From assembly GCF_034555965.1 (NCBI RefSeq), contig NZ_JAYDCK010000003.1, forward strand, positions 434,001-498,000: DNA of 64,000 nt, given 5' to 3'. The notes below the pieces were generated by a model. That model saw only the letters and a list, made by a program, of their open reading frames with translations, did not search any database and had not been told where the DNA came from. This DNA is from Aquicoccus sp. G2-2 (GTDB taxonomy: Bacteria; Pseudomonadota; Alphaproteobacteria; Rhodobacterales; Rhodobacteraceae). A program made the position numbers and the translations under genes. Positions 1-9,429 of this stretch are shown here, piece by piece. Within the stretch, counting starts at the first letter, position 1. Each line of letters opens with the position of its first letter.

Positions 1-2
1 TG

Positions 3-266
3 TTAAACCTTCAGACGTATTTTACAGTTGGCCCGAAAGAAGCCCGTGCATGGACGATCCGGCGCGGCACGCTGGCACCACAAGCCGCCGGTGTTATTCA
101 TGGCGATTTCGAACGTGGTTTCATCCGCGCCGAAACCATCGCCTATGACGATTTTGTCGCGCTTGGCGGCGAACAAGGCGCCAAGGAAGCGGGCAAGATG
201 CGCGCCGAAGGTAAGGGCTATGAAGTGAAAGATGGTGACGTTTTGCATTTTCTTTTCAACGGCTGA
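3..266 (+). CDS. ychF: Redox-regulated ATPase YchF, C-terminal fragment
   Basis: The window opens inside this gene; 87 codons to a TGA remain. The translation starts [18 protein letters not shown] and continues through [15 protein letters not shown], the TGS domain that ends YchF/OLA1 GTPase-family proteins, and closes with [11 protein letters not shown], the usual YchF C-terminus. YchF is a ribosome-associated Obg-family ATPase. The nucleotide-binding domain lies upstream of the window. No clear terminator was seen after the stop. The family call is secure because this C-terminal block is nearly invariant. Confidence 0.93.
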   Translation, partial: LNLQTYFTVGPKEARAWTIRRGTLAPQAAGVIHGDFERGFIRAETIAYDDFVALGGEQGAKEAGKMRAEGKGYEVKDGDVLHFLFNG

Positions 267-484
267 CCCGGGCGGATTGATTTTTTAACACTTTTCGGTT
301 ATCCTGATTGCATGAACATCATGCTGTAACCATCGGAATTTAATGGGAACTGCCCACGTAGCGTGGGCAGAGTGCGGCGCGCTTGGCGTGCCTTCCCGTC
401 CGACCCTCTTCGCGCGCGCAGCGCGCCGCAAAAAGAGGGCGACACAAGCAGGTGTCATTTTATAACAAAAAAAGGAGCAGTCTC

Positions 485-754
485 ATGGCCGTTAGCAGCA
501 CCGCCAAACTTAGCAAAAATGCCGATTATGCCTCAACAACCTCTGATCGCCCGAAACCGCCCGAGCTATCACCGCTTGACGTGCGCGAAGAAGCGCAGCT
601 TTCGCGCCCCGAAATGGCGCAGATGCTGGGTATGTCAGATTTCGGCTACACTGCCTGGGAAAACGGCACCCGCCGCCCCGGCGGCCCCGCGTTCCAATTA
701 CTGCGGCTGATTTCAGAGGACCCGGCAGGCACCAAAGCGGTGCTGGCTGGCTGA
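485..754 (+). CDS. Small XRE-like helix-turn-helix protein
   Basis: An 89-residue protein. ATG at 485 is chosen because an AGGAG lies about 10 bases upstream in an A-rich leader; in-frame alternatives further upstream lack a ribosome site. Residues 1-35 are Ser/Pro/Lys-rich and probably disordered. Residues 36-80 form a helix-turn-helix of the Cro/C1 type: SRPEMAQMLGMSDFGYTAWENG, then PAFQLLRLISEDP. This arrangement resembles antitoxin-type regulators, but no toxin gene is adjacent. It is probably a DNA-binding regulator; the target is unknown. Confidence 0.7.
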   Translation: MAVSSTAKLSKNADYASTTSDRPKPPELSPLDVREEAQLSRPEMAQMLGMSDFGYTAWENGTRRPGGPAFQLLRLISEDPAGTKAVLAG

Positions 755-764
755 ATCTGAAACA

Positions 765-783
765 CCGGGGGCATTGCCCCCGG
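765..783. terminator. GC-rich hairpin between convergent genes
   Basis: A perfect 8-bp stem, CCGGGGGC and GCCCCCGG, with a 3-base loop lies between the HTH gene (+) and the convergent AAA ATPase (-). There is no T-run, so termination efficiency is uncertain. Confidence 0.5.
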
Positions 784-816
784 CGCACCGCTACCAACCC
801 GTCGCGCGCGTTGGCA

Positions 817-2124
817 TCAGTGTATGATGGCCTCTTCCTTCACGAACATGTTGGCCCATGCCCGCTCAACCAGTTCAGGAGACATCTTGTAGGGGATGCC
901 TTCGAAATTGCAGATCGAGATCATCTGATCAATTAGGAAGATCGGCTGATAATTGGCATACACATTGTCGATGGTAGGGTATTTCACCTTCAACAAATGC
1001 ACCAACGCGGCCTCGTCCAGTTCCATCTTTCTCTTGCGCGCGACCATGGCGAAAATCTTGAGATAATCTTCCTGATTTGGGCCATCAATTTTGATCTTGA
1101 AGAAGATCCGGCGCAGGGCGGCCTGGTCGAAAATTTCGTTCGGATGGAAGTTGGTCGAGAAGATAACCAATGTGTCAAACGGCACTTCAAATTTCTCGCC
1201 CGATTGCAGGGCAAGGATATCCTTGTTTTCTTCCAGCGGCACGATCCAGCGGTTGACCAGACTTTGCGGTGGCTCTTTCTGGCGGCCAAGGTCATCGACA
1301 ATAAAGATGCCGCCGGTGGATTTGAGTTGCAGCGGCGCCTGATAGGTGCGCGCGGTTGGATTATAGACAAGATCAAGCATGTCGAGCGTCAGCTCACCGC
1401 CGGTGATCACGGTGGGGCGTTCGCATTTGACGTAGCGGGTATCGAAGGTGGTGCGGCGGCGCAGCGCATTGGGATCGTCCTGCTGCTCTTCAGCGGCGGA
1501 ATGCACGATGGGATCATAGACGGTGATCACCTGACCGGAATATTCGATCGCGCGGGGAACAAAGATCTTGTCGCCCATGGCATCACGAATCCCGTTTGAA
1601 ATAGAGGACTTACCATTCCCCGGCGGGCCATACATCAGGATCGAGCGGCCCGCGCCCACGGCCGGGCCAAGATGGTCAAGCAGGCTGTCTGGCAACACCA
1701 GATGGCCCATCGCACCAGTAAGCTGATCACGGGTGATTTGCACATTGCGGATCGACTGGCGTTTGACCTGTGCGGCATAGGAGGAAAGCGGCACCGGCAT
1801 CGCGCCAAAATATTCCGATTGCGCCAGTGCATCAAGCGCGCGCGCCTTGCCGACATCGGTCAGCTGATAGCCCATCTCACCGCCCGAGTTGGCGTTGAGA
1901 GTGCCCGTCGCTTCCAGCAAGCGTTGTTCGCGTGCCATATCGACAAGTTCCTGCGTCACCTGCCGGGGCAGGCAAACCGCCTTGGCCAGTTCAGAGACTT
2001 CGCTGATGTTCTTGCGAAAAATTGTCTTGAGAAGAATGTCGCGCATCATCACGATCGGAAGCTGCATCTCTTCAATCGTGCGGGGCGGCGGCGGCGCCAA
2101 AACGGTGGTGGGTTGCATGTTCAT
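817..2124 (-). CDS. AAA+ ATPase of the Tad locus
   Basis: 435 residues from ATG at 2124 (MNMQPTTV). The frame is open 53 codons further up, but that part is low-complexity and unlike the family, so the later start is preferred; its ribosome site (AGCAGG) is weak. Residues about 20-110 look like a winged-helix N-terminal part. Walker A GPPGNGKSS is at about 166-174 and Walker B IFIVDD at about 273-278; an arginine-finger-like AALRRIFF follows. In Rhodobacteraceae a gene of this type commonly closes the Tad/Cpa locus next to the prepilin peptidase. A role in pilus assembly or regulation is inferred from context only. Confidence 0.75.
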   Translation of the reverse strand: MNMQPTTVLAPPPPRTIEEMQLPIVMMRDILLKTIFRKNISEVSELAKAVCLPRQVTQELVDMAREQRLLEATGTLNANSGGEMGYQLTDVGKARALDALAQSEYFGAMPVPLSSYAAQVKRQSIRNVQITRDQLTGAMGHLVLPDSLLDHLGPAVGAGRSILMYGPPGNGKSSISNGIRDAMGDKIFVPRAIEYSGQVITVYDPIVHSAAEEQQDDPNALRRRTTFDTRYVKCERPTVITGGELTLDMLDLVYNPTARTYQAPLQLKSTGGIFIVDDLGRQKEPPQSLVNRWIVPLEENKDILALQSGEKFEVPFDTLVIFSTNFHPNEIFDQAALRRIFFKIKIDGPNQEDYLKIFAMVARKRKMELDEAALVHLLKVKYPTIDNVYANYQPIFLIDQMISICNFEGIPYKMSPELVERAWANMFVKEEAIIH

Positions 2125-2321
2125 GTCAGTGCCTGCTCTTGGTATGGGCGCGTTTTGCGCCTTGTTTTGCAGGGAGTTTACAGCGAGCTGGGCCGGTTCC
2201 CAAACAAAAAGACGCATTGAGAAGAATGCCGTGACAAAGTGGAAGAAAAATGAAACGGATCGCCGGGTTTGTGGCGAAATCAAGGTATTTCAAGCTGCTT
2301 TGGCCTGACTTTCGTCCCGCT

Positions 2322-2816
2322 TCAGCTTCCGAAGAATAGTGCCAGCGCAAGGTAAGCGGCCAATGTGGCACCCAGCGACAGGCCCATAGGGAAATCCCAG
2401 CCCCGGTCCCAGCTTTGCCAGTCGGGCGCGAGGCGGCGCAGCGGGGTTATCCGCACCAAGCGATGTGTGACAACGGCGGCCAGCAGGTTGGCGGCGAAAA
2501 ACGCTACGACCAACCGTAGATCGCCCGCAGCTATAAAAGGGGCGGCGGCGGCGGCGAACTTGGCGTCACCAGCGCCGACCATACCGGCACCATTCATCAC
2601 GACACCAATAAGCAACACGATTACCAGTTGCGCCAGCCGCCAGAGATAGGTTTCAAATGGGAAAAGAAACAATCCGCCGACCAGAAACACCAGCCCGAGC
2701 GCCATCACCGCCTTGTTGGGGATGCGCATTCGCGCCAGATCGGACCATGCTGCCCAAAAGCAGATTGGCCAGACAAATGGCACGAACCAGTAAGCGGAGA
2801 AGGCGCTAATCGCCAT
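2322..2816 (-). CDS. cpaA: Tad/Cpa prepilin peptidase (A24 family)
   Basis: 164 residues and strongly hydrophobic, with about five membrane segments. The two aspartates of type IV prepilin peptidases are visible: D in AAWSDLARMRIPN near residue 26 and the GAGDAKF (GxGD) motif near residue 82. The short length without an N-terminal methylase domain is typical of CpaA/TadV, which cleaves the Flp prepilin leader on the cytoplasmic side of the inner membrane. It lies 17 bases downstream of the TPR lipoprotein gene on the same strand, so probably the same transcript. Confidence 0.92.
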   Translation of the reverse strand: MAISAFSAYWFVPFVWPICFWAAWSDLARMRIPNKAVMALGLVFLVGGLFLFPFETYLWRLAQLVIVLLIGVVMNGAGMVGAGDAKFAAAAAPFIAAGDLRLVVAFFAANLLAAVVTHRLVRITPLRRLAPDWQSWDRGWDFPMGLSLGATLAAYLALALFFGS

Positions 2817-2833
2817 GGCTTATGCGTTTCCGG

Positions 2834-3691
2834 TTAGTTGGTGACGTTGGTTTCAAGCGCGCGCAAGTCACGCACAGCGGCTTCAAAATACTGCGGATGC
2901 GTGCTGATTGCTTCACGGAGCAGGCCCTTGCCGGTCTCGACATCGCCCTGCTTGATCGCGGCAAGCCCTAGGGTATGCAGTAGTTCCGCACGCTCAACCT
3001 GGGTCATTTCCATGACTGGCAGGCTGTAGTTGCGTTGTGCGCCACGCGCGAGAACCAGGTTGTTCTTGGCCGTAAAGAGGGTTTTATCTTGTTTGATCGC
3101 ATCGCCGAAAAGCCGCTCTGCTGCGGCAAAATCGCCGCGCGTCAGCTTGGAATAGCCCCAGTTGTTAAGCACGCTGGCGGGTTTTGTTGTAAGCCCGACC
3201 GCGGTTTCATAGAAGCTATCGGCCTTTTTCCATTCCTTGTTGGAATCCGCGATCATCGCTTCCAGACGATAGCGTTTGAAGGTCTCGTGAGTGGGGGGAA
3301 CCTTATCCAGAACGGCTTCGGCTTGTTTCCATTCATTCGCCCGGATCAAAGCATCTGCGTAATCAACCCGATCATCTTCGGTCGCGCCTTTCATTGTCAC
3401 GAGTTTCTTGAAGGCTGTGACGGCCTCGGTGTTTTTCTTGGCCCGAACCAGTGATTGCGCCAACCCGCGTTGCAAATCCACGCGATCGGGTTTCTCGCTG
3501 GTTGAGCGTTTGAAATAGTTTACCGCCTCATTCGGATCGGCCACGGTGAGCATGATGTCGGAGAGGTTGCTTTCGTCAATCGCGTTCACTGTTTGCAGCG
3601 CGCGGTTGACCTCGCTTTTTCCGGATTTGTCGCACGCGGAAAGAGCGACCGCGCCGGACAGGCACAGAATAAGAATCGGGAAATGGCGCAT
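2834..3691 (-). CDS. TPR lipoprotein of the Tad locus (TadD-like)
   Basis: 285 residues. The N-terminus is a lipoprotein signal (MRHFPILILCLSGAVALSAC, lipobox LSAC, Cys 20). The rest is helical with several TPR-like units, including PASVLNNWGYSKLTRGDFAAAERLF near 170-195 and LLHTLGLAAIKQGDVETGKGLL near 235-257. Tad loci often carry two such TPR lipoproteins; TadD homologues help stabilise or localise the outer-membrane secretin. It follows tadD by about 40 bases and is probably cotranscribed. Confidence 0.85.
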   Translation of the reverse strand: MRHFPILILCLSGAVALSACDKSGKSEVNRALQTVNAIDESNLSDIMLTVADPNEAVNYFKRSTSEKPDRVDLQRGLAQSLVRAKKNTEAVTAFKKLVTMKGATEDDRVDYADALIRANEWKQAEAVLDKVPPTHETFKRYRLEAMIADSNKEWKKADSFYETAVGLTTKPASVLNNWGYSKLTRGDFAAAERLFGDAIKQDKTLFTAKNNLVLARGAQRNYSLPVMEMTQVERAELLHTLGLAAIKQGDVETGKGLLREAISTHPQYFEAAVRDLRALETNVTN

Positions 3692-3731
3692 GTTGCCTGC
3701 GTCCTTTTACTGCCTCAGCCTCGTTTTCTTG

Positions 3732-4292
3732 TCATGGTATCTGGCGGATCATGTATTCGGATGAACCGCGCCGCACCAATTTGTAGTCTTCTTGTTGGCC
3801 CTCATCATAGTCGGGTTTTTCCGATTTTGCGAGTGCTTTGCGTAGATTATCGCGAATTGAGTCGTTTTGGCCATTGTCGAGTGCATAGGCGCGCTGGAAA
3901 GTCTCGGCAGCTTCGGAATAGTTGCCTTTTTCCATCAGTACCACGCCGAGATTATTCCAGACCTCAGGGATCGACCCGTCAGCCTTGATGGCAAGGCGAA
4001 GGTAACGCTCGGATTGGCCCAGTCGGCCTAGGCCAAGATTGGCGGTCCCGATGGCGGCCATTAAATCAGGGGTAAGCGCGGCCTGTTCGGCGGTAGCCCG
4101 CGTGAAAGCTTCGAGCGCCAGCTCATATTCGCCCGCCTGCATCAGGCGATTGCCGACGACTTGTCCATCGACGGTTTCGCCGCGTTGGTTGACGCCCGGC
4201 GCGAATGGCCCGTCCCGCTCGGGCTTGAGCGATGCGGAGCAGGCGGCGAGCAGGGTGCTGCAAAGGAGAAGGGGAAGGCCCCATTTCATCAT
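3732..4292 (-). CDS. tadD: TadD TPR lipoprotein
   Basis: 186 residues with a lipoprotein signal (lipobox LLAAC, Cys at about 18). TPR repeats run from about residue 50 to 150 (EYELALEAFTRATAEQ, WNNLGVVLMEKGNYSEAAETF). TadD is the outer-membrane pilotin-like lipoprotein of the Tad secretion system. It sits between tadC and a second TPR lipoprotein gene, which matches the usual order tadA-B-C-D. The C-terminal tail after the TPRs is acidic and unassigned. Confidence 0.88.
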   Translation of the reverse strand: MMKWGLPLLLCSTLLAACSASLKPERDGPFAPGVNQRGETVDGQVVGNRLMQAGEYELALEAFTRATAEQAALTPDLMAAIGTANLGLGRLGQSERYLRLAIKADGSIPEVWNNLGVVLMEKGNYSEAAETFQRAYALDNGQNDSIRDNLRKALAKSEKPDYDEGQQEDYKLVRRGSSEYMIRQIP

Positions 4293-4408
4293 GTTGGCCT
4301 GACGGGATTACCTGATCATTCTTAGAGCGATGTATGCGGAATTGACCGTCAGGGCGAGGCTTAATGCCGGCCCGGAGCAAGTTTGCCCCCGACCGGCGCG
4401 TGATTGCA

Positions 4409-5389
4409 TCAGTGGCCCAAATTCCCCATATTGCCAAGCTGGCTGATGCCTTGAACCGACGGTCCAACGAGGATGATCAGAAGCGGCGGCACGGTGAGCA
4501 TCATCGTGGCAAGGGTCATCTTCGTCGGCAGTTTGTTGGCGGCCTCCTCGGCGCGCATCACGCGTTTATCGCGCATCTCTTCAGCATAGACCCGAAGCGC
4601 GTCGGCGATGGGTGTGCCGAAGCTTTGCGATTGGTTCAACACGGTGACGAAACTTGCCACATCCTGCACACCGGCACGTTCGGACATGTCGTTAAGCACA
4701 GTGGATTTGTCTTTCCCGGCCTTGCTTTCGTTGGCAACGATTTCAAATTCATCGGCGAGTGACGGATACGAGGCGCGCATCTCGGCGGCCACGCGAATGA
4801 TCGACTGCTCCATGGACTGCCCCGCCTCGACGCAAACGAGCATCATGTCGAGCGCATCCGGGAAACCGTTGGTGATCTCTTCCTTGCGCGCACCAACGCG
4901 TTTCCCGACCCAGTATTTGGGGAGCATATAGCCGACCCCACCCGGACCGAGAATATACATCATGGTTTGCTGGGTGCTAACTTCACTACCGGATTTGAAC
5001 ACCAGGAAATAGACCACCCCGGCCACCAGAAATCCGATGCCCATCGCAAATTGCGCGAAGTGGAAATAGCGGACTGCATCGCGGTCGCGATACCCAGCCT
5101 GCATAAGCTTGAGCCGAAGGCCGTGCAATTCCTCTTCGTCTTGCGGTTCAAGAAACTGGGCATATTTTTCCAGCTTGTCGTTGCGCTTCTTGGAGCGCAG
5201 AGTTTCTTTTTGGTTTGCTTTTGCGTTGCGCTGGCGATTGTCTTTCTTCAGCTTGTCGAGCGGATCGACCTGCTTGGTGAGGAAAAAGGGCAGGGTGAGC
5301 AAAATCATAAGCACACCGAGCAGACCGACTGCGATCAGCGGCCCCATCGGCCCGAGAAGATCAGTTAGGATATTATTGATTGCGGACAT
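4409..5389 (-). CDS. tadC: Tad inner-membrane platform protein TadC
   Basis: 326 residues of the type II secretion F family. An N-terminal membrane segment (about 15-38), a charged cytoplasmic stretch rich in Lys/Arg/Glu (40-95), two central membrane segments, and a C-terminal one (MMLTVPPLLIILVG) fit TadC. The conserved family block GFPDALDMMLVCVEAGQSME is near residue 175. It pairs with TadB as the inner-membrane platform driven by the CpaF ATPase. It starts 15 bases after tadB ends. Confidence 0.92.
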   Translation of the reverse strand: MSAINNILTDLLGPMGPLIAVGLLGVLMILLTLPFFLTKQVDPLDKLKKDNRQRNAKANQKETLRSKKRNDKLEKYAQFLEPQDEEELHGLRLKLMQAGYRDRDAVRYFHFAQFAMGIGFLVAGVVYFLVFKSGSEVSTQQTMMYILGPGGVGYMLPKYWVGKRVGARKEEITNGFPDALDMMLVCVEAGQSMEQSIIRVAAEMRASYPSLADEFEIVANESKAGKDKSTVLNDMSERAGVQDVASFVTVLNQSQSFGTPIADALRVYAEEMRDKRVMRAEEAANKLPTKMTLATMMLTVPPLLIILVGPSVQGISQLGNMGNLGH

Positions 5390-5404
5390 CTTGGGATCCT
5401 CCGG

Positions 5405-6373
5405 TCAGACTTTGATATTGGTGAGCCAGCGCATCACGATGAGATTCAGCGTGAGAAAGCCACCGACGAAAAGGCAGGCCGGGATGAAGTATGGAGTGTC
5501 CATCACCTCGTCATAGTAATGCGGGTCCATGACATTGATCACGATGAGAGCCGCGACAGGGAAGCCAGACAGGAACTTGCCCGACCACTTTGCCTCTGCC
5601 GTGATTGCCTTGACCCGGCGGAAAAGACGAAAGCGTGCCCGGATCACCTTGGCCAGACCGGATAGAATTTCGGCCAGGTTGCCGCCTGATTGTTGCTGGA
5701 TGGTTACGGCAACCGCAAGGAAGCGCAAGTCCTGCAATCCAATTCGTTCGGCCAGTTCTTTCAACGCCTCGCCCATGTCGCGGCCATAGGCGGTTTCATC
5801 AGAGATGATGCCGAATTCGGAGGCAAGCGGGTCTTTCACTTCCTTTGAAACGATTTGTACCGCGGAGGAAAAGGGATGACCGACACGCAAACTGCGAACC
5901 ATAAGCTCCACTGCGTCGGGAAGTTGTTCTTCAATCATGCTAAGGCGCTTATTCGCCTTGTGGCCGACCCACATGTAAACTCCGCCGATCCCCATTGCAG
6001 CAGCGATGCCAATGCGGATCTGGAGCGAGGTCTCGGTGCCGACGGTGAGCCCAACAAAGGCCACCACCGAAAGCCCCGCCATAATCATGATGAGTTGTGA
6101 AGGAGAAAACGCGATGGCTGCCTTCTGGGCTTTGTCGGCCAGAAGCGAATAGAGCGGAATTTTCCGCGATTTCATGTGTTGGTGCATCTCCTTGCGGAGT
6201 TTTTCCATCACCTCTTCGCGGTTGACACCTTTTTCAAGCATATCCAGGCGACGATTGACCCGGTTGTTGAGTGAGATCGACTTGCCGAAAACGGTCAGGT
6301 AGAGGCCCTCGACGAGCACGAGAACGCCGATGAAAATCAGGCCGTAAATGATTGGTTCTGCACTGATACCCAT
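5405..6373 (-). CDS. tadB: Tad inner-membrane platform protein TadB
   Basis: 322 residues of the type II secretion F family. It has an N-terminal membrane helix (residues 8-28), an amphipathic region, two central helices (about 90-135) and a C-terminal pair (about 265-310). The family block QLPDAVELMVRSLRVGHPF is near 155-173 and QQQSGGNLAEIL is near 226-237. It begins 5 bases after the cpaF stop, indicating translational coupling inside a cpaE-cpaF-tadB-tadC operon. Confidence 0.92.
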   Translation of the reverse strand: MGISAEPIIYGLIFIGVLVLVEGLYLTVFGKSISLNNRVNRRLDMLEKGVNREEVMEKLRKEMHQHMKSRKIPLYSLLADKAQKAAIAFSPSQLIMIMAGLSVVAFVGLTVGTETSLQIRIGIAAAMGIGGVYMWVGHKANKRLSMIEEQLPDAVELMVRSLRVGHPFSSAVQIVSKEVKDPLASEFGIISDETAYGRDMGEALKELAERIGLQDLRFLAVAVTIQQQSGGNLAEILSGLAKVIRARFRLFRRVKAITAEAKWSGKFLSGFPVAALIVINVMDPHYYDEVMDTPYFIPACLFVGGFLTLNLIVMRWLTNIKV

Positions 6374-6378
6374 TGGCT

Positions 6379-7842
6379 TTACTCCGCTGCGATTGTTGGC
6401 TCAAAGAGCGAGGCGGGCAAATCATACCCCCAAAGACGGAAACGCTCAGAGAAGTGAGAGCGAACGCCCGTGGCAGTGAAGTGACCGATGATTTTGTTGT
6501 CAGGGGTGAGGCCGACGCGCTGAAAGCGGAAGACCTCTTGCATGGAAATGACTTCCCCTTCCATGCCGGTGATTTCGGTGATCGAGGTCATCCGGCGCGA
6601 ACCATCCTGCAAGCGCGAGGCCTGCACCACGAGGTTCACAGCAGAGGAAATTTGCGAGCGCACAGCTTTCAGCGGCATCTCGATCCCGGCCATGGCGATC
6701 ATGTTTTCAAGCCGCGAGATACCGTCGCGGGGACCGTTGGCGTGGATGGTTGTCATTGATCCATCGTGGCCGGTGTTCATGGCCTGCAACATATCGATCA
6801 CCTCTTCGCCGCGCGTCTCACCGACGATGATCCGGTCTGGGCGCATCCGCAGGGCGTTCTTCAGACAGTCGCGGGGGGAAACCTCGCCTTTGCCTTCGAC
6901 GTTGGGTGGGCGGCTTTCCATCCGGCCGACATGGGTCTGCTGGAGTTGCAATTCTGCCGTATCCTCGATTGTCAGGATGCGTTCAGCGTTGTCGATGAAC
7001 GATGACAGCGCGTTGAGCGTGGTGGTCTTACCCGAGCCCGTCCCGCCAGAGACGATGATGTTGAGCCGGGTGGACACGGCGGCCTGAAGGTAGGCGGCCA
7101 TTTCCTCGGAAAAAGCGCCGAAGCGCACGAGATCGTCAATGCCGAGTTTGTCCTTTTTGAATTTCCGAATGGAAACAAGGCTGCCGTCAACAGCAATGGG
7201 CGGCACCATGGCGTTGAAACGCGAACCGTCCATCAGGCGCGCGTCAACGTAAGGGTTCGATTCATCGACGCGCCGACCAACGGCCGATACGATTTTGTCG
7301 ATGATCCGCATCAGATGGCGTTCGTCTTTGAAGGTAATGTCAGTCAGCTCAAGCTTACCATCGCGTTCGACAAAGATCTGCTTCGGGCCGTTCACCAGGA
7401 TATCGTTGACAGTTTCATCTTGAAGAAGTGTCTCTAATGGGCCAAGGCCGCGCACCTCATCGTAGAGCTCTTTGTTGAGTGTGGCGCGGTCTTCGCGGTT
7501 CAAGACCACGGATTTCTGATTGAGAACCTCGTTGGTGATCTCGTTGATTTCTCCGCGCAGATCGCTTTCGGATGCGGAATCGAGCGCGGCGAGATTGAGG
7601 CTTTCCAATAGTTCGCGGTGCAGTTCGAGTTTCAACTCGCCCATTCGCTCCTTGCGCTTTTGTTCCTTGTCGTCGGGGGCTGCGCGGGCATCGGATTTTT
7701 GCGACGGACGGCGCAACGATGCTGCCGCGGCAGGTGCTGCCGCAGCTTGAGCGGCTTTCGCCGCAGCCAGATCCGTGACTTTAGTGCCGGGTTTTGCTGC
7801 CGACTTGCCATCTTCGTTAGGCTTTTTGTAACGCGAGAACAT
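6379..7842 (-). CDS. cpaF: Tad pilus assembly/secretion ATPase CpaF (TadA)
   Basis: 487 residues of the VirB11-like type II/IV secretion ATPase family. Residues 1-70 are Ala/Lys/Pro-rich linker. Walker A GGTGSGKTT is at about 266-274, the Asp box region ERILTIEDTAELQL at about 288-301, and Walker B RPDRIIVGETRGEE at about 332-345, followed by the His box AMNTGHDGSMTTIHAN. It powers pilus extension and retraction at the cytoplasmic face. It lies 18 bases after cpaE and immediately before tadB. Confidence 0.95.
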   Translation of the reverse strand: MFSRYKKPNEDGKSAAKPGTKVTDLAAAKAAQAAAAPAAAASLRRPSQKSDARAAPDDKEQKRKERMGELKLELHRELLESLNLAALDSASESDLRGEINEITNEVLNQKSVVLNREDRATLNKELYDEVRGLGPLETLLQDETVNDILVNGPKQIFVERDGKLELTDITFKDERHLMRIIDKIVSAVGRRVDESNPYVDARLMDGSRFNAMVPPIAVDGSLVSIRKFKKDKLGIDDLVRFGAFSEEMAAYLQAAVSTRLNIIVSGGTGSGKTTTLNALSSFIDNAERILTIEDTAELQLQQTHVGRMESRPPNVEGKGEVSPRDCLKNALRMRPDRIIVGETRGEEVIDMLQAMNTGHDGSMTTIHANGPRDGISRLENMIAMAGIEMPLKAVRSQISSAVNLVVQASRLQDGSRRMTSITEITGMEGEVISMQEVFRFQRVGLTPDNKIIGHFTATGVRSHFSERFRLWGYDLPASLFEPTIAAE

Positions 7843-7860
7843 GAGCGATTATTCCTTATT

Positions 7861-9108
7861 TCAAGCCGCTTCGGCGTCGTCTTGGCCAAGAGCGTGCAGG
7901 CTGGCCGCGAGCTTGGCAATTTCCTTACGCAGCGGGTTTTTTGCGGCGGAGGTCGCAAGCGGCAGCCCGTTATCGGCGGATTGCATCACCGGTTTGCCAC
8001 CGTCGGGCAATTGCAGTTCGATCGACAGATCGAGGCTTTCGGAAAGCCGCTTGACCCGTGATTTGCCGTTCAGGTCAGTGAATTTCGGTGCACGGTTCAA
8101 GACATAGCGCAGCTTTTCAACCGGCAGTTCCTCAGCCAGAAGCGCGCGCTTGAGGCGCAAGGTATTTTGTGCCGAGCGCATCTCCATTTCGAGCGTGGCG
8201 AAATAGACGTGAGCGGCATTGAGAACCAGCTCGGACCATTGAACCAGTGTAGAAGGCATGTCGATCACGACGTAGTCGAAATGGCTTGTTGCAATATCAA
8301 GTATGCGGCGCAGATCATCCGAGGTGATCAGGTCAAGCGGCAACATCTCGGGCGGGGCAGTGAGCACCGAGAGTGTGTCTTCATATTTGACGAGCGCCTG
8401 TTTAAATACATCGTCATCCATCGTTTCCGTGTCAGTGAGCATCTCATAGACGGCTTCACGCCTGGGCAGGTCGAGATAAGTCGAAACCGCGCCGAACTGA
8501 AGATCGAGATCCATCAGGCACACTTTTGGAGAATCAGTCTTGCTAATGGTTGCCAGCTCCCATGCAAGATTAACCGCAAGCGTCGTAGCGCCCGTGCCGC
8601 CAGCAAGCCCGTGTACGGCAATAATTACGCCATCGTGGCCGCCTTGACTCGCCGTGTTGGCGGTGGGGACGGGTTGAGCGGCAACCGGGGCGGGCATTGC
8701 GGGCGTGCGAATCCGCTCGATGGCGGCTTTGAGTTCACCTTCTGGAAGAGGGTAGGGCACGAATTCATCGGCCCCTTGACGCAGAAGCTGATGCAGGGCC
8801 GCGGGGCTTACATCTTCGGCAATCAGGATAACCTTGATTCCCTTGTCCATCGCGCCTTCGATGATTTCGCCAAGCATGACGAGCTTTTCCTCGTCTTTCT
8901 CGTCGATCGCCAAGGCGATGAATTCCAGCGTTTCGGCTTCCGGTTGGCCAAAAAAGGCTTTTGCTTCTGCAAAACCAAGATCGCCCCATGCTTCGCCGAC
9001 AGCCGTTTCCATATCTTCGATCAGCAGATCGAAATTCTGAACATCACGGCTTATGGTGCAGGCCACCAGCGGGCTGGCGTCGGGGTGCGGGCTCTCGTTA
9101 CTCGTCAT
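7861..9108 (-). CDS. cpaE: Tad pilus localisation ATPase CpaE/TadZ
   Basis: 415 residues from ATG at 9108 (MTSNESPHPD), preceded by AAGGACAAGAGGCG; the open frame upstream has no family character. The N-terminal half is a receiver-like domain without obvious phosphorylation role. The C-terminal half is a ParA/MinD-type ATPase with a deviant Walker A GLAGGTGATTLAVNLA at about residue 165 and the block KVCLMDLDLQFGAVSTYLDL. TadZ/CpaE marks the pilus assembly site at the pole. It is the first gene after an intrinsic terminator and so probably has its own promoter in 9109-9380. Confidence 0.9.
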   Translation of the reverse strand: MTSNESPHPDASPLVACTISRDVQNFDLLIEDMETAVGEAWGDLGFAEAKAFFGQPEAETLEFIALAIDEKDEEKLVMLGEIIEGAMDKGIKVILIAEDVSPAALHQLLRQGADEFVPYPLPEGELKAAIERIRTPAMPAPVAAQPVPTANTASQGGHDGVIIAVHGLAGGTGATTLAVNLAWELATISKTDSPKVCLMDLDLQFGAVSTYLDLPRREAVYEMLTDTETMDDDVFKQALVKYEDTLSVLTAPPEMLPLDLITSDDLRRILDIATSHFDYVVIDMPSTLVQWSELVLNAAHVYFATLEMEMRSAQNTLRLKRALLAEELPVEKLRYVLNRAPKFTDLNGKSRVKRLSESLDLSIELQLPDGGKPVMQSADNGLPLATSAAKNPLRKEIAKLAASLHALGQDDAEAA

Positions 9109-9380
9109 CGCCTCTTGTCCTTCATGTATTCGGGAGGGTGGCGAGGGGGCGTATCGAATCGCCCCGCAAAACCACCTTTCCCGGCCCGTCTTCTGCTCGG
9201 GCACAGGTTTTCTTCCTGTGCAATTTCGTGGAAAACTGGGGCAACAATAGGGCTAAAAAACCGAATTTATGCGATATCTCGGGAGAAAGCGGCAGTAGAG
9301 GACAGGCGCACGACCTAATTTCAACCAGAGAGATCGGACCAATTTGCCGGGGTCCGCCCGGATTGTGCACTGACAGACGG
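9109..9380. other. Intergenic leader of the cpaE operon
   Basis: About 270 bases without a supported gene between the cpaE start and the terminator of the OmpA-like gene. It most likely holds the promoter for cpaE-cpaF-tadB-tadC and downstream genes. No convincing -35/-10 pair or operator could be assigned by eye. Confidence 0.4.
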
Positions 9381-9408
9381 AAAAGGCCCGGCGCGAACCG
9401 GGCCTTTT
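9381..9408 (-). terminator. Intrinsic terminator after the OmpA-like gene
   Basis: Perfect 11-bp stem AAAAGGCCCGG / CCGGGCCTTTT with a 6-base loop, 21 bases downstream of the OmpA-like stop. Symmetry gives a T-run on the minus strand. It separates the cpaB-cpaC-ompA block from the cpaE operon. Confidence 0.85.
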
Positions 9409-9429
9409 GAGATCTCGACTTGAGATTGC